Below, one piece after another: positions 1-8,870 of a stretch of DNA of 64,000 nucleotides; position 1 is the first letter of the stretch; each line of letters starts with the position of its first letter. Location: the NCBI GenBank assembly GCA_030285985.1, contig CP127384.1, positions 2,220,501 to 2,284,500 on the forward strand, in the 5' to 3' direction. Source of the DNA: Aquidulcibacter paucihalophilus. Its GTDB lineage: Bacteria; Pseudomonadota; Alphaproteobacteria; Caulobacterales; Caulobacteraceae. The notes beneath the pieces were generated by a model. It was not told where the DNA came from. It saw only the letters and a list, made by a program, of their open reading frames with translations, and ran no database searches. The position numbers and the translations under genes were made by a program.

Positions 1-605
1 CCGAAACCGAAGCCGCGCGGGCTTTCCTCGATGATGCGGCAGTCGTCCAGGCGCTGATCGATGCGGATGACGCAATTGACCACGACCCGGCCCGGCGGGC
101 GGCGCACACCGCGGACCCGCGGCGGCGCGACCGACTGGATCTCGGCCGAGGTGGCCGGGCGCAGGATCATCGGTCCGGTTCCGCCTGAACCCGGTCCGTC
201 CCCGTCGCCCTCGCCTGTGCCGCTGCCGGTGCCCGTACCGCCCTGCCCCATGCCCGGCGTCGGGCCGGCGACCGCAGCCACGCCGACGACCAGCGCCGGC
301 TCGGGGGCCTGAACGGGCGGCGCAGGCAGCTCACGTGCCTTGTCCGCCGGTCTGGGCGTCACGTGGATGCGTGAGGGGGCCGCCGGCGCGCCCCCGCCCT
401 GCGTCATCGCAGGGGCTGCGGGCGGTGGCGGTGGCGGTGGCCGGAACAGGAAGACGCTGATCGGGGGCGCTGGATCGGGCAGCGGGACCGGCGCGTCGGC
501 GCGGGCCATGATGCTGAACACGCCCAGATGCGCCGCGGTGACGCCCACGACGAAGCCCAGCTTGCGCAGCCGGTCCCTGGTCAACAGTGGAGCTTTAGAA
601 GTCAC
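1..605 (-). CDS. TonB-like energy transducer, C-terminus beyond the window
   Basis: Partial gene: 201 codons are inside the window and the C-terminus runs off at base 1. The chosen start is a GTG at 603-605, the first start after an in-frame open region; no upstream ATG fits. Order of parts: short basic N-terminus, one membrane segment at about residues 11-32, a proline run near residue 50, a Gly/Ser-rich spacer, then the beginning of a TonB C-terminal domain (VNCVIRIDQRLDDCRIIEE) matching the equivalent region of the TonB at 35635. TonB proteins transmit proton-motive force from ExbB/ExbD to outer-membrane receptors. It sits 58 nt after adk with no obvious terminator between, so it may be read from the ribosomal operon. 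Family call is fairly sure; the receptor served is unknown. Confidence 0.75.
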   Translation of the reverse strand, partial: MTSKAPLLTRDRLRKLGFVVGVTAAHLGVFSIMARADAPVPLPDPAPPISVFLFRPPPPPPPAAPAMTQGGGAPAAPSRIHVTPRPADKARELPAPPVQAPEPALVVGVAAVAGPTPGMGQGGTGTGSGTGEGDGDGPGSGGTGPMILRPATSAEIQSVAPPRVRGVRRPPGRVVVNCVIRIDQRLDDCRIIEESPRGFGF

Positions 606-663
606 GGGCCGATCCTATCACGCACGACTGAACGCGCGGGACACCGGATCGGTCAGGTCAGGT

Positions 664-1236
664 TCAGGCGGCCGGGCCGTCCAGCACCGCGTCGATGGCG
701 GCGGCGACGGTGGCGATGGCCCCCATGCCGTCGATCTCGCTGAGCAGGCCCTTGTCGGCATAGTAGGGCAGCAGCGGCGCGGTGTTGCGGTTGTAGGCGT
801 CGAGCCGGACCTTGAAGCTCTCCGGATTGTCGTCCGGGCGGCCCTGGTCGGCGAAGCGGACGGCGACCCGATCCAGCAGGGCGGCGTCATCGACCTTGAG
901 CCGGATCACATGGTCGATCTGCTTGCCCAGCTTGGCCAGCATGGCGTCGAGGGCCACAGCCTGGGCCACGGTGCGCGGGAAGCCGTCGAAGATGGCCCCG
1001 CCGGCGTCCCCGGCCTCTTTCAGCCGGGCTTCGATCAGGGCGATGACGATGGCGTCGGACACCAGTTCGCCACGCGACATGATGGCCTGGCACTCACGCC
1101 CGAGCTCGGAGCCCGAGGCGATGGCCTCGCGCAGCATGTCGCCGGTCGAAAGCTGGACCATGCCGCGAGCCTCGACCAGACGCTTGGCCTGGGTGCCCTT
1201 GCCCGCCGCCGGCGGTCCGAACAGGATCAGGTTCAT
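664..1236 (-). CDS. adk: Adenylate kinase
   Basis: Cytoplasmic enzyme that interconverts ATP + AMP and 2 ADP, needed for nucleotide balance. 190 residues, the short form common in alphaproteobacteria: the P-loop GPPAAGKGTQAKRL lies at residues 8-21, followed by the AMP-binding stretch with STGDMLR, and DGFPRT near the middle. The zinc-type extended LID of the longer bacterial enzymes is absent. It starts 22 nt after secY and belongs to the spc operon tail, the usual position in this group. The next gene on the same strand is a TonB-like gene rather than rpsM, which is unexpected. Confidence 0.97.
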   Translation of the reverse strand: MNLILFGPPAAGKGTQAKRLVEARGMVQLSTGDMLREAIASGSELGRECQAIMSRGELVSDAIVIALIEARLKEAGDAGGAIFDGFPRTVAQAVALDAMLAKLGKQIDHVIRLKVDDAALLDRVAVRFADQGRPDDNPESFKVRLDAYNRNTAPLLPYYADKGLLSEIDGMGAIATVAAAIDAVLDGPAA

Positions 1237-1258
1237 CGCCGCCCCTCCCCGGCCGGCT

Positions 1259-2647
1259 CTAGCGCCGGGCGGGGGCGGTGACGCCCTTGCCGGAGGGCTT
1301 GCCGCGACCGCGCAGCTTGGCCTTCTTGATCAGGCCTTCGTACTGGTGCGCCAGCAGCTGGGACTGGATCTGCGCCACGGTGTCCATGGTCACCGAGACC
1401 ACGATCAGGATCGAGGTGCCGCCGAAGGCGAGGCCCGACCCGAAGTTGGCGATGACCATTTCCGGCAGCAGGCAGACCGCGGTGATGTAGGCGGCACCGA
1501 TCACGGTCAGACGGGTCAGGACATAGTCCAGATATTCCGCCGTCCGCTTGCCCGGACGGATGCCCGGCAGGAAGCCGCCGTATTTCCGCAGGTTCTCGGC
1601 CGTGTCCTCGGGGTTGAAGGTGATCGAGGTGTAGAAGAAGCAGAAGAAGATGATCAGCGCACCGTACAGCAGCATGAAGATCGGCTGGCCGTGCTGCATC
1701 TGGGCGGTCACCAGCGGCAGCCAGTCCATCCAGGACGGCAGGTCCGCATTGGCGGTCATCTGCGCGACCGTGGTCGGCAGCATCAGCAGCGACGAGGCAA
1801 AGATCGGCGGGATGACGCCGGCGGTGTTGACCTTCAGCGGCAGGAACGAACGCTCGCCCCCCGCCATCCGGTTGCCTTCCTGGCGCTTGGGATACTGGAT
1901 CAGGAGCCGACGCTGGGCGCGTTCCATGAAGACGATGAAGACCACGACCGCGATCATCATCACGGAGATGAACAGCAGGGTGAAGGGCGACATCTGACCC
2001 TGCTGGGCCAGGCCGAACATACGGGCGACGGTGCCCGGCAGGACGGCGACGATGCCGGCGAAAATGATCAGGGAGATACCGTTGCCGACGCCGCGCGCCG
2101 TCACCTGCTCACCGAGCCACATCAGGAACATGGTGCCGCCGGTCAGAACGGTGACCGTCGAGATGATGAAGAACAGGCCCGGGGTGTCGATCAGATTGGG
2201 CTGGGCGTTCAGGCCGAAGGCGATGCCCGTCGACTGGAACAGGGCCAGCACCACGGTCAGATAGCGGGTGTACTGGTTCAGCTGCTTGCGGCCGCTTTCG
2301 CCGCCTTCCTTCTTCAGCTTCTCCCAGGGCGGATAGACCGCGCCCATGAGCTGGACGATGATCGACGCCGAAATATAGGGCATCACGTTCAGGGCGAAGA
2401 CGGCGAACCGCTCAACGGCGCCGCCCGAGAACATGTTGACCATGTCCAGGACGCCGCGCTGGCTGTCCGGATTCTGGAAGAAGGCCAGGAAGGCCTCCGA
2501 GTTGATCCCGGGAACCGGCACATAGGTGCCGATGCGGTAGATCAGCAGCGCCAGGAGCGTGAACAGCAGACGTTTATGCAGCTCGGTCGCCTTGGCGAAC
2601 GAGCCCATGTTCATGTTTGCTGCGAGTTGTTCGGCGGCCGAAGCCAT
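1259..2647 (-). CDS. secY: Preprotein translocase subunit SecY
   Basis: Main pore subunit of the SecYEG translocon in the inner membrane; it exports unfolded precursors and inserts membrane proteins. 462 residues with about ten hydrophobic segments; the N-terminal amphipathic region is followed by the first helix LLFTLLALLIYRIGTYVPVP and the plug region after it. The C-terminal cytoplasmic tail is basic (KKAKLRGRGKPSGKG). It is the last translocation gene of the spc operon, 104 nt after rplO, and that gap holds a strong hairpin (2717-2747) that could tune SecY level relative to the ribosomal proteins. Confidence 0.98.
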   Translation of the reverse strand: MASAAEQLAANMNMGSFAKATELHKRLLFTLLALLIYRIGTYVPVPGINSEAFLAFFQNPDSQRGVLDMVNMFSGGAVERFAVFALNVMPYISASIIVQLMGAVYPPWEKLKKEGGESGRKQLNQYTRYLTVVLALFQSTGIAFGLNAQPNLIDTPGLFFIISTVTVLTGGTMFLMWLGEQVTARGVGNGISLIIFAGIVAVLPGTVARMFGLAQQGQMSPFTLLFISVMMIAVVVFIVFMERAQRRLLIQYPKRQEGNRMAGGERSFLPLKVNTAGVIPPIFASSLLMLPTTVAQMTANADLPSWMDWLPLVTAQMQHGQPIFMLLYGALIIFFCFFYTSITFNPEDTAENLRKYGGFLPGIRPGKRTAEYLDYVLTRLTVIGAAYITAVCLLPEMVIANFGSGLAFGGTSILIVVSVTMDTVAQIQSQLLAHQYEGLIKKAKLRGRGKPSGKGVTAPARR

Positions 2648-2716
2648 ATGTCGTCACCCCGACTGGTCAGAACGCGGCGCATCGGACCTGAATCCGGCGC
2701 CAGCGTCCAGATAGGC

Positions 2717-2747
2717 GAAGGGCGCCCGCTTAGCGAGGGCGCCCTTC
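2717..2747 (-). terminator. Perfect 11-bp hairpin between rplO and secY, possible attenuator
   Basis: Arms GAAGGGCGCCC (2717-2727) and GGGCGCCCTTC (2737-2747) pair perfectly around a 9-nt loop, starting 4 nt past the rplO stop on the transcribed strand. There is no U-run after the stem, so it is not a textbook intrinsic terminator. It may act as a partial attenuator, an RNase barrier or a processing site. Confidence 0.6.
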
Positions 2748-2751
2748 AAGC

Positions 2752-3345
2752 TTATTTCTTGGCGGCAGTCCGCGTGGTGCGGGCCGAGATCTTGTTGGCG
2801 TCGCCGCGCGGCGCCTTGGCGGGCGGAGCCTTGCCCTTGGCGGCGTTGCGCTTCTCGAGGCGCGCAGCGGCCTTGGCTTCAGCAGCGATACGCTCCTGGA
2901 CGACGGTGCCGCCAGCGGCTTCGATCGCCTTGACGGCGCCGGCCGAGGCCGACCAGACGACGAGGTTCAGCTTGGACTTGATCTCGCCGGTGCCGAGGAT
3001 GCGGACGCCGTCCTTGACGCGACGGATCACGCCGGCAGCGACCAGGGCGTCGCCCTTGATCTCGCCCTTGATGTCCAGCTTCTTGGCGTCGATGGCGTCC
3101 TGGAGGCGCCACAGGTTCACTTCAGCCAGCTTCAGCGCGCCCGGATTGTTGAAGCCGCGCTTGGGCATCCGCATGTACAGCGGCATCTGGCCGCCTTCGA
3201 AGCCGCCGATGGCGACGCCCGAACGCGACTTCTGACCCTTGACGCCGCGACCGGCAGTCTTGCCCTTGCCCGAACCCGGGCCGCGGCCGACGCGCATGCG
3301 CTTCTTGTGGGCGCCTTCGTTGTCGCGAATTTCGTTCAGTTTCAT
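2752..3345 (-). CDS. rplO: 50S ribosomal protein L15
   Basis: Large-subunit protein that binds 23S rRNA late in assembly. The N-terminus carries the glycine/basic signature ([20 protein letters not shown]) characteristic of L15, followed by [19 protein letters not shown]. At 197 residues it is longer than the usual 145-160: the last 40 or so residues are a low-complexity Ala/Lys/Arg tail. It follows rpmD after an unusually long 142-nt gap with two hairpins and is followed by another hairpin before secY, so translation or mRNA stability may be uncoupled here from the rest of the operon. Confidence 0.97.
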   Translation of the reverse strand: MKLNEIRDNEGAHKKRMRVGRGPGSGKGKTAGRGVKGQKSRSGVAIGGFEGGQMPLYMRMPKRGFNNPGALKLAEVNLWRLQDAIDAKKLDIKGEIKGDALVAAGVIRRVKDGVRILGTGEIKSKLNLVVWSASAGAVKAIEAAGGTVVQERIAAEAKAAARLEKRNAAKGKAPPAKAPRGDANKISARTTRTAAKK

Positions 3346-3406
3346 GTGCCTGATCCTTTCGGGTGCTAGCGCCCGGGTCAGACCCGGACTCGGCGTTGAA
3401 ATAATT

Positions 3407-3479
3407 GAAGGGCCGCTTCTAGGCGGCCCCCTTCAGCATCGCAAGACGCGAGACGCCCTCCCCCGGTTCGGGAGAGGGC
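3407..3479 (-). other. Two hairpins in the rpmD-rplO gap
   Basis: Within the 142-nt gap, GGGCCGC (3410-3416) pairs with GCGGCCC (3423-3429) around a 6-nt loop, with further GAAG/CTTC pairing outside. A second stem of 11 bp with one mismatch joins 3455-3465 to 3469-3479 around a 3-nt loop. No T-tract follows either stem. Such gaps are rare in spc operons, where neighbouring genes are normally 0-20 nt apart. Confidence 0.5.
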
Positions 3480-3487
3480 GAAACAGC

Positions 3488-3685
3488 TTACTTTTCGACG
3501 ATCTCGGTCAGATGGGCGACCTTGGCGATCATGCCGCGAACCGAAGGAGTGTCTTCCAGCGTGGACTCGCGGCCCATGCGGTTGAGACCCAGGCCCGACA
3601 GGGTGGCGCGCTGGTCCGACTTGCGACGGATCGGGCTGCCGGTCTGGCGGACGGTGACGGTGGCTTTGGATTCGGTCTTGGCCAT
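3488..3685 (-). CDS. rpmD: 50S ribosomal protein L30
   Basis: Small large-subunit protein. 65 residues, close to the family's usual 60. The stretch [20 protein letters not shown] followed by [20 protein letters not shown] is the L30 core that packs against 23S rRNA. It starts 2 nt after rpsE, so translational coupling is likely, and lies in the normal spc position between S5 and L15. The start is the only ATG that keeps the conserved N-terminus. A 142-nt gap with two hairpins follows its stop codon. Confidence 0.96.
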   Translation of the reverse strand: MAKTESKATVTVRQTGSPIRRKSDQRATLSGLGLNRMGRESTLEDTPSVRGMIAKVAHLTEIVEK

Positions 3686-3687
3686 GG

Positions 3688-4305
3688 TCAGGCTTCCTGG
3701 GCTTCAGGCGCCGCTTCCGGAGCCGAGGCGCCGTCGTTGCGACGACCCATCAGATCGGCGACCTTCTTGCCGCGCTTGGACGCGACCTGACGGGGCGACG
3801 ACTGGACCTTGAGGGCCTCGAACGTGGCGCGGATCATGTTGTAGGGGTTCGACGAACCGGTCGACTTGCCCACGACGTCCTGGACGCCGAGGGTTTCGAG
3901 CACGGCGCGCATCGGACCGCCCGCGATGACGCCGGTCCCGGGAGGGGCAGCGCGCATCATGATCTTGCCGGCGCCCCAACGGCCGTTGCCGTCGTGGTGC
4001 AGGGTGCGGTTCTCGCGAAGCGGAACGCGGATCATGGTCTTCTTGGCTTCTTCAGTCGCCTTGCGGATGGCTTCCGGCACTTCGCGCGCCTTGCCGTGAC
4101 CGAAGCCGACGCGGCCCTTGCCGTCGCCGACGACCATCAGGGCCGCGAACGAGAACCGGCGACCGCCTTTGACGGTGGCGGCGACACGGTTGATGTGAAC
4201 CAGCTTCTCGACGATGTCCGAATCCGGACCGTCGACGGGAGCGTTGCGGTTGTCACGACGGTTGCGATCGTTGCCGCCGCCGCCGCGTTGGGGTGTTTGC
4301 GCCAT
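3688..4305 (-). CDS. rpsE: 30S ribosomal protein S5
   Basis: Small-subunit protein at the mRNA entry channel and decoding-fidelity region. 205 residues. The double-stranded-RNA-binding-like N-domain ([20 protein letters not shown]) is followed by the S5 C-domain ([17 protein letters not shown] and [14 protein letters not shown]). Extra sequence occurs at both ends: an Asn/Arg/Gly-rich head of about 30 residues and an Ala/Glu-rich tail of about 15. It is 12 nt after rplR and 2 nt before rpmD. The tail is acidic, unlike the basic core. Confidence 0.98.
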   Translation of the reverse strand: MAQTPQRGGGGNDRNRRDNRNAPVDGPDSDIVEKLVHINRVAATVKGGRRFSFAALMVVGDGKGRVGFGHGKAREVPEAIRKATEEAKKTMIRVPLRENRTLHHDGNGRWGAGKIMMRAAPPGTGVIAGGPMRAVLETLGVQDVVGKSTGSSNPYNMIRATFEALKVQSSPRQVASKRGKKVADLMGRRNDGASAPEAAPEAQEA

Positions 4306-4317
4306 CTGTCGCGTCCC

Positions 4318-4680
4318 TTAGAAATTCAGGCCGGCTTCACGCGCGGCTTCCGCCAGCGCCTTCACCCGTCCGTGATAGATGTAACCGCCGCGATCGAAGA
4401 CGACGTCCTTGACGCCCTTCTCGATGGCGCGTTCGGCGATCAGTTTGCCGATCAGGGCGGCGGCCGCCACGTCGGAACCCTTGGCCTTCTTGCCCTTCTC
4501 GCCTTCCAGCGAGGAAGCAGCGGCGATCGTGACGCCGTTCAGGTCGTCGATGATCTGGGCCGAGATGTTCTTGTCCGAACGGTGCACCGACAGACGCAGG
4601 CGTCCGTTGGCGACAGCCTTCAGGCGGCGGCGAGTGCGCTCGGTGCGGCGCTGGGCTTGTTGTCGAAGAGAGAGAGCCAT
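4318..4680 (-). CDS. rplR: 50S ribosomal protein L18
   Basis: Binds 5S rRNA together with L5 and mediates its attachment to 23S rRNA. 120 residues, standard length. The [20 protein letters not shown] segment near the N-terminus is the basic 5S-binding region and the C-terminal [20 protein letters not shown] is the conserved L18 ending. It follows rplF by 3 nt and precedes rpsE by 12 nt, in canonical spc order. Start chosen at the ATG giving the usual N-terminus. Confidence 0.98.
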   Translation of the reverse strand: MALSLRQQAQRRTERTRRRLKAVANGRLRLSVHRSDKNISAQIIDDLNGVTIAAASSLEGEKGKKAKGSDVAAAALIGKLIAERAIEKGVKDVVFDRGGYIYHGRVKALAEAAREAGLNF

Positions 4681-4683
4681 GAC

Positions 4684-5217
4684 CTACTTCTTCTTGCCTT
4701 CCTTGCGCCGGACCTTTTCGCCCGTGTAGCGGACGCCCTTGCCCTTGTAGGGCTCCGGCGGACGCAGCTTGCGGATGACGGCGGCGATCTGACCCACGGC
4801 CTGCTTGTCAGCACCGGAGATCTTGATTTCCGTCTGCTTGGGCACCGCGAAGGTGACGCCGGCAGGCGGCTGGATGTCGACTTCGTGCGAGAAACCGAGC
4901 TGCAGCGACAGGGCGTTGCCCTTCATCGCGGCGCGGTAACCGACGCCGACCAGGTCCAGGCTCTTTTCAAAGCCCGTGGTGACGCCGACGACCATGTTGT
5001 CGACCAGGGTGCGCGAGAGGCCCCACATGGCCCGCGAACGCTGGTTGTCTTCGCGCATGGTCAGGTTCAGGCCGTCGTCGCCCTGGTTGACTTCGATCTC
5101 GTCGGCGACGGTCCAGGAGCGTTCGCCCTTGGGACCCTTCACCGAGACCGTCTGGCCGTCGAGCGTGACGGTCACGCCCTTCGGCACTTCAATGGTGCGT
5201 TTTCCGATACGGGACAT
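4684..5217 (-). CDS. rplF: 50S ribosomal protein L6
   Basis: Large-subunit protein near the sarcin-ricin loop and factor-binding site. 177 residues, the typical length. The N-terminus [17 protein letters not shown] is the classic L6 start, and the C-terminal [18 protein letters not shown] motif is present as [20 protein letters not shown]. It begins 1 nt after the rpsH stop and ends 3 nt before rplR, so it is almost certainly translationally coupled to both neighbours. Confidence 0.98.
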   Translation of the reverse strand: MSRIGKRTIEVPKGVTVTLDGQTVSVKGPKGERSWTVADEIEVNQGDDGLNLTMREDNQRSRAMWGLSRTLVDNMVVGVTTGFEKSLDLVGVGYRAAMKGNALSLQLGFSHEVDIQPPAGVTFAVPKQTEIKISGADKQAVGQIAAVIRKLRPPEPYKGKGVRYTGEKVRRKEGKKK

Positions 5218-5218
5218 C

Positions 5219-5617
5219 TTAGTAGACCCTGCAGAGGACTTCGCCGCCCACCTTGGCTTCGCGAGCCGCGGTGTCCGACATGACGCCCTTGGACGTGGAG
5301 AGGATCGAGATGCCGAGGCCGTTCTTGATCGGCTTCAGATCGGAGATCGCGGAGTAGACGCGGCGGCCCGGCTTGGACACGCGGGCGATCTCGGCGATGA
5401 CCGGCTGGCCGTCGAAGTATTTCAGCTCGATCTCGAACTGCGGGAACTCGCCGGGGTTCTGAACCAGCGAATAGCCGCGGATGTAGCCCTCGTCCTGCAG
5501 CACGTCGAGGACGCGCTGGCGCAGGCGGGAAGCCGGGGTGAGCACCTTGGAACGCTTGCGCATGTGCGCGTTCCGGATGCGGGCGATCATGTCGCTCAGG
5601 GGATCGTTGATCATCAT
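5219..5617 (-). CDS. rpsH: 30S ribosomal protein S8
   Basis: Primary binder of helix 21 of 16S rRNA. In E. coli S8 also represses the spc operon by binding its mRNA near rplE. 132 residues with the start [20 protein letters not shown]; the second Met may be the true initiator because most S8 proteins begin M-x-DP. The C-terminal [20 protein letters not shown] signature, including the RNA-contacting STSKG, is intact. It lies 14 nt after rpsN. S8-type autoregulation is plausible here but no mimic site was identified by eye. Confidence 0.98.
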   Translation of the reverse strand: MMINDPLSDMIARIRNAHMRKRSKVLTPASRLRQRVLDVLQDEGYIRGYSLVQNPGEFPQFEIELKYFDGQPVIAEIARVSKPGRRVYSAISDLKPIKNGLGISILSTSKGVMSDTAAREAKVGGEVLCRVY

Positions 5618-5631
5618 GTCTGTCGCTCCCC

Positions 5632-5937
5632 TTACCAGCTGGACTTGGTCAGACCCGGGATCTGACCCAGGTTGCCGAGTTCACGAAGCGCGATACGGCT
5701 CATCTTGAGCTTGCGATAGAAGGCCCGCGGACGGCCCGTCACTTCGCAGCGGTTGCGAATCCGGTTGGCGGCCGAGTTGCGCGGCAGCTTGGCCAGCTTG
5801 AGGCGCGCCTCGAAGCGCTCCTCGAGAGGCAGGGATTCGTTGTTGGCGGTCGCCTTCAGGGCGGCACGCTTGTCGGCGTACTTCGCGACGAGGGCCTTGA
5901 CCATCTCGTTGCGGTTTACGGCGCTTTTCTTAGCCAT
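5632..5937 (-). CDS. rpsN: 30S ribosomal protein S14, zinc-independent form
   Basis: Small-subunit head protein. 101 residues, the longer C-minus form: only one cysteine is present ([10 protein letters not shown]), so the four-cysteine zinc site of the short paralogue is missing. The conserved C-terminus [17 protein letters not shown] identifies it. It sits 19 nt after rplE and 14 nt before rpsH, the normal spc order. A zinc-independent S14 in the main operon is usual for Proteobacteria. Confidence 0.98.
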   Translation of the reverse strand: MAKKSAVNRNEMVKALVAKYADKRAALKATANNESLPLEERFEARLKLAKLPRNSAANRIRNRCEVTGRPRAFYRKLKMSRIALRELGNLGQIPGLTKSSW

Positions 5938-5956
5938 GGTTTCTTTCCCTTCCCGC

Positions 5957-6517
5957 TCAGTTCGTCACGAACGGGAACTTGAACTCGGTGAGAAGCGCGC
6001 GCGCCTCGTCATCAGTCCTGGCCGTGGTGCAGACGATGATGTCCATGCCCCACATCTGGTCGATCTGGTCGTAGTTGATCTCGGGGAACACGATGTGTTC
6101 CTTGAGGCCCATGGCGTAGTTGCCGCGACCGTCGAACGAGGTCGGCTTCAGGCCGCGGAAATCCTTCACGCGCGGCAGCGCGATCGTGATCAGGCGGTCG
6201 AGGAACTCGTACATCTGGTCGCCGCGGAGGGTGACCTTGCCGCCGATGACCATGCCTTCGCGCAGCTTGAAGCCGGCGATGGAGTTACGGGCCTTGGTGG
6301 CGACGGGCTTCTGACCGGCGATGGCGGCCAGGTCCTTGAGGGCGGCAGTCGCCTTCTTGGAGTCAGCCACGGCTTCACCGATGCCCATGTTCAGGACGAT
6401 CTTGTCCAGCTTGGGCATCTGCATCGGGTTGGTGTAGCCGAACTTCTCGGTCAGCACGCCCTTGATGCGGTCGTTGTATTCGCTCTTGAGGCGCGGGGTG
6501 TATTTGGTGTCGGCCAT
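5957..6517 (-). CDS. rplE: 50S ribosomal protein L5
   Basis: Contacts 5S rRNA and the P-site tRNA at the central protuberance. 186 residues. Signatures seen: [20 protein letters not shown] near the N-terminus, [20 protein letters not shown] in the centre and [18 protein letters not shown] at the end. The ATG at 6515-6517 overlaps the rplX stop by one base (TAATG), which indicates coupled translation. The next gene, rpsN, starts 19 nt after its stop. Confidence 0.98.
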   Translation of the reverse strand: MADTKYTPRLKSEYNDRIKGVLTEKFGYTNPMQMPKLDKIVLNMGIGEAVADSKKATAALKDLAAIAGQKPVATKARNSIAGFKLREGMVIGGKVTLRGDQMYEFLDRLITIALPRVKDFRGLKPTSFDGRGNYAMGLKEHIVFPEINYDQIDQMWGMDIIVCTTARTDDEARALLTEFKFPFVTN

Positions 6518-6825
6518 TAGATGACGTCTCCCGTCGTCTTGGCGAAGCGGACCTTCTTGTCGCCTTCCATGCGGAAGCCGACGCGGGCCGCCTTGCCGTT
6601 GGCGTCGGCGATCGCGACGTTCGACAGGTGAAGCGACGCTTCCTTGTTCTTGATGCCGCCCTGGGGGTCGGCCTGGGTCGGGCGGGTGTGGCGCTGGACC
6701 ATGTTGATCCCCTGCACCATGACGCGGTTCGTGGCCGGCAGGACCTTGGTCACCTTGCCGGTGCGGCCCTTGTCCTTGCCCGTGAGCACCACGACGTTGT
6801 CGCCGGTTTTGATCTTGGCGGCCAT
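6517..6825 (-). CDS. rplX: 50S ribosomal protein L24
   Basis: Assembly initiator of the large subunit that sits at the polypeptide exit tunnel. 102 residues starting [20 protein letters not shown], a KOW-type fold with the [10 protein letters not shown] loop; [20 protein letters not shown] is the family core. The ATG at 6823-6825 is chosen over a longer open frame that runs upstream into rplN, because it matches the family N-terminus and leaves a 2-nt gap after the rplN stop. Its stop overlaps the rplE start. Confidence 0.97.
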   Translation of the reverse strand: MAAKIKTGDNVVVLTGKDKGRTGKVTKVLPATNRVMVQGINMVQRHTRPTQADPQGGIKNKEASLHLSNVAIADANGKAARVGFRMEGDKKVRFAKTTGDVI

Positions 6826-6827
6826 GA

Positions 6828-7196
6828 CTACAGGACCTCCGGAGCCAGAGAGATGATCTTCATGTGGTTCTTGGCGCGCAGTTCGCGGGGAACCGGGCCG
6901 AAGATCCGCGTGCCGACGGGCTCGTTCTGCTTGTTGACGATGACGGCGGCCGACTTGTCGAAGCGAATGACAGAGCCGTCCTTGCGCATGATGTCCTTGG
7001 CGGTGCGCACGACGATGGCGCGCACGACGTCGCCCTTCTTCACGCGGCCGCGAGGAATGGCTTCCTTCACCGAGGCGACAATGGTGTCGCCCACCGAGGC
7101 GTAGCGGCGCTTGGAGCCGCCCAACACCTTGATGCACATGACCCGGCGAGCACCCGAATTATCGGCTACCTCCAGGTTAGTTTGCATCTGGATCAT
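6828..7196 (-). CDS. rplN: 50S ribosomal protein L14
   Basis: Forms an intersubunit bridge and, in other bacteria, is the docking site of the silencing factor RsfS. 122 residues, the standard length. The start [20 protein letters not shown] and the internal [19 protein letters not shown] and [11 protein letters not shown] motifs are diagnostic. This gene marks the S10/spc boundary, but here it lies only 18 nt after rpsQ, so the two units are fused into one transcription unit, as in many alphaproteobacteria. Confidence 0.98.
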   Translation of the reverse strand: MIQMQTNLEVADNSGARRVMCIKVLGGSKRRYASVGDTIVASVKEAIPRGRVKKGDVVRAIVVRTAKDIMRKDGSVIRFDKSAAVIVNKQNEPVGTRIFGPVPRELRAKNHMKIISLAPEVL

Positions 7197-7214
7197 AGGA
7201 TCAGATCTTTCTGA

Positions 7215-7463
7215 TTACGAAGCGGAGGCCGAGGAGTCCGACAGGACTTCCCAGCGCTTCAGCTTGGACTTGGGGGCGCACTCGATGATGCGGGCCTGGT
7301 CGCCCACCTTGAGGGCGTTGGCTTCGTCATGAGCGTGATACTTCTTGGACAGGCGCACGATCTTTTTCAGGACCGGGTGCAGCAGCGTGCGTTGGACGAC
7401 GACGACGACAGTCTTGTCGCCCTTGTCGGAGACGACCACGCCTTCGAGAACTCGTTTCGGCAT
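7215..7463 (-). CDS. rpsQ: 30S ribosomal protein S17
   Basis: Primary 16S rRNA-binding protein with an OB fold. The start is set at the ATG at 7461-7463 ([19 protein letters not shown]), giving 82 residues, the family length. A start 11 codons upstream would overlap rpmC, and the chosen one has an AAGGAAAC ribosome-binding site just before it. Motifs: [20 protein letters not shown] and [19 protein letters not shown]. It begins 10 nt after rpmC and ends 18 nt before rplN. The tail SDSSASAS is low-complexity. Confidence 0.96.
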   Translation of the reverse strand: MPKRVLEGVVVSDKGDKTVVVVVQRTLLHPVLKKIVRLSKKYHAHDEANALKVGDQARIIECAPKSKLKRWEVLSDSSASAS

Positions 7464-7473
7464 CTTCGTTTCC

Positions 7474-7671
7474 TTAAACCGCTGCGCGATTTGCACGCAG
7501 GAGCGTGGAAATGCGGGCGATGTCCTTGCGCACTTCCGAGACCCGATGGGTCTTTTCCATCTGGCCGGTGGCGGCCTGGAAGCGCAGGTTGAACTGTTCC
7601 TTCTTGAGCTTCAGAAGCTCATCGGCCAGCTGGTCGGGCGTCTGGGCCCGAAGGTCGGCGATCTTGGTCAT
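7474..7671 (-). CDS. rpmC: 50S ribosomal protein L29
   Basis: Small helical-hairpin protein beside the tunnel exit, where it helps recruit SRP and trigger factor together with L23. 65 residues. The signature is [20 protein letters not shown] followed by [17 protein letters not shown] and VRKDIARI. Its ATG overlaps the rplP stop by 4 nt (ATGA), a strong coupling arrangement. It is in canonical order between L16 and S17. Confidence 0.97.
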   Translation of the reverse strand: MTKIADLRAQTPDQLADELLKLKKEQFNLRFQAATGQMEKTHRVSEVRKDIARISTLLRANRAAV

Positions 7672-8111
7672 GCGCCTACGTGCTCCACGTGCGAGACACC
7701 GGCGTCGAGGCGGGTGACCACCTTCGTACGGACCGGCAGCTTGGCGGCGCCAAGACGCAGGGCCTCGCGGGCGATGTCGTCCGGCACGCCGTCGATTTCA
7801 AACAGGATCCGGCCCGGGTGGCAGCGCGCCGCCCAGTGATCCACGGCGCCCTTGCCCTTGCCCATGCGGACTTCGGCCGGCTTGCCCGTGACGGGCAGGT
7901 CGGGGAACACGCGGATCCAGACGCGGCCCTGACGCTTCATCTGGCGGGTGATCGCGCGGCGGGCCGCCTCGATCTGACGCGCGGTGATGCGTTCCGGCTC
8001 CACCGTCTTCAGGCCGTAGGACCCGAAGTTCAGTGAGAAGCCGCCTTTGGCGGCACCGTGGATGCGGCCCTTGAAGGCCTTGCGGTACTTGGTTTTCTTC
8101 GGTTGCAGCAT
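7668..8111 (-). CDS. rplP: 50S ribosomal protein L16
   Basis: Large-subunit protein at the A-site finger and central protuberance, important for A-site tRNA accommodation. 147 residues beginning [19 protein letters not shown], the universal L16 start. Further signatures: [20 protein letters not shown], and [20 protein letters not shown] with the GKGKG loop near the peptidyl-transferase centre. It starts 3 nt after rpsC, and its stop overlaps the rpmC start. Confidence 0.98.
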   Translation of the reverse strand: MLQPKKTKYRKAFKGRIHGAAKGGFSLNFGSYGLKTVEPERITARQIEAARRAITRQMKRQGRVWIRVFPDLPVTGKPAEVRMGKGKGAVDHWAARCHPGRILFEIDGVPDDIAREALRLGAAKLPVRTKVVTRLDAGVSHVEHVGA

Positions 8112-8114
8112 GAC

Positions 8115-8870
8115 TTAGCTCTCACGTGCCCGGTCGCGGCGCGGACCGCGATCACCGCGGGGACCGCCGCGTTCACGGCCTTCGTTGGACGACGGACCAG
8201 CAGCCTCGGCAGCCCAGCGCTTGTCCTGGGCCATCGGATCGTGCTCGAGCACCTCACCCTTGAAGACCCAGACTTTGACACCGATGATGCCGTAGGTCGT
8301 CTTGGCCTGGATGAAGCCGTAGTCGATGTCGGCGCGCAGGGTGTGCAGCGGCACACGGCCTTCGCGATACCATTCCATCCGCGCGATTTCCGCGCCGCCG
8401 AGGCGGCCCGACACGTTGATGCGGACGCCCTTGGCGCCGAGACGCATGGCCGACTGCATCGAACGCTTCATGGCGCGGCGGAAGGCGATACGGCGTTCCA
8501 GCTGCTGCGCGATGTTCTCGGCGATCAGCTGGGCGTCCGTCTCGGGCTTGCGCACTTCGACGATGTTCAGGTGAACTTCACCCTCGGTGCGCGCCGAGAT
8601 GTCCTTGCGGAGCTTCTCGATGTCAGCGCCCTTCTTGCCGATCACGACACCCGGACGGGCGGCATAGATCGTCACGCGGCACTTCTTGTGCGGACGCTCG
8701 ATGATGATGCGCGACACGCCGGCGGCGTTCAGGCGTTCCTTCAGCCACGTGCGCAGCTTGAGGTCCTGGTGCAGCAGCTTGGCGTATTCGCCGCCGCGGG
8801 CGAACCAACGGCTGTCCCACGTACGGTTGATACCGAGGCGCAGACCAATCGGATTGATTTTCTGACCCAT
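8115..8870 (-). CDS. rpsC: 30S ribosomal protein S3
   Basis: Part of the mRNA entry tunnel and helicase activity of the 30S head. 251 residues: N-terminus [20 protein letters not shown], a KH domain with [19 protein letters not shown], then the S3 C-domain ([34 protein letters not shown]). The last 30 residues are a Gly/Arg/Glu/Asp-rich tail with repeated RG and RD, a plausible disordered RNA-binding extension. It overlaps the rplV stop by one base and is followed by rplP after 3 nt. Confidence 0.98.
   Translation of the reverse strand: MGQKINPIGLRLGINRTWDSRWFARGGEYAKLLHQDLKLRTWLKERLNAAGVSRIIIERPHKKCRVTIYAARPGVVIGKKGADIEKLRKDISARTEGEVHLNIVEVRKPETDAQLIAENIAQQLERRIAFRRAMKRSMQSAMRLGAKGVRINVSGRLGGAEIARMEWYREGRVPLHTLRADIDYGFIQAKTTYGIIGVKVWVFKGEVLEHDPMAQDKRWAAEAAGPSSNEGRERGGPRGDRGPRRDRARES

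Noticed and set aside
812..3235. 807-codon open frame on the plus strand across adk, secY and rplO
   Set aside because: It is antisense to three certain genes; its low-complexity Arg/His/Gln composition is the usual shadow of high-GC coding DNA.
7215..7496. Longer start for rpsQ (93 codons)
   Set aside because: It overlaps rpmC and lacks a ribosome-binding site, while the ATG at 7463 has AAGGAAAC and matches family length.
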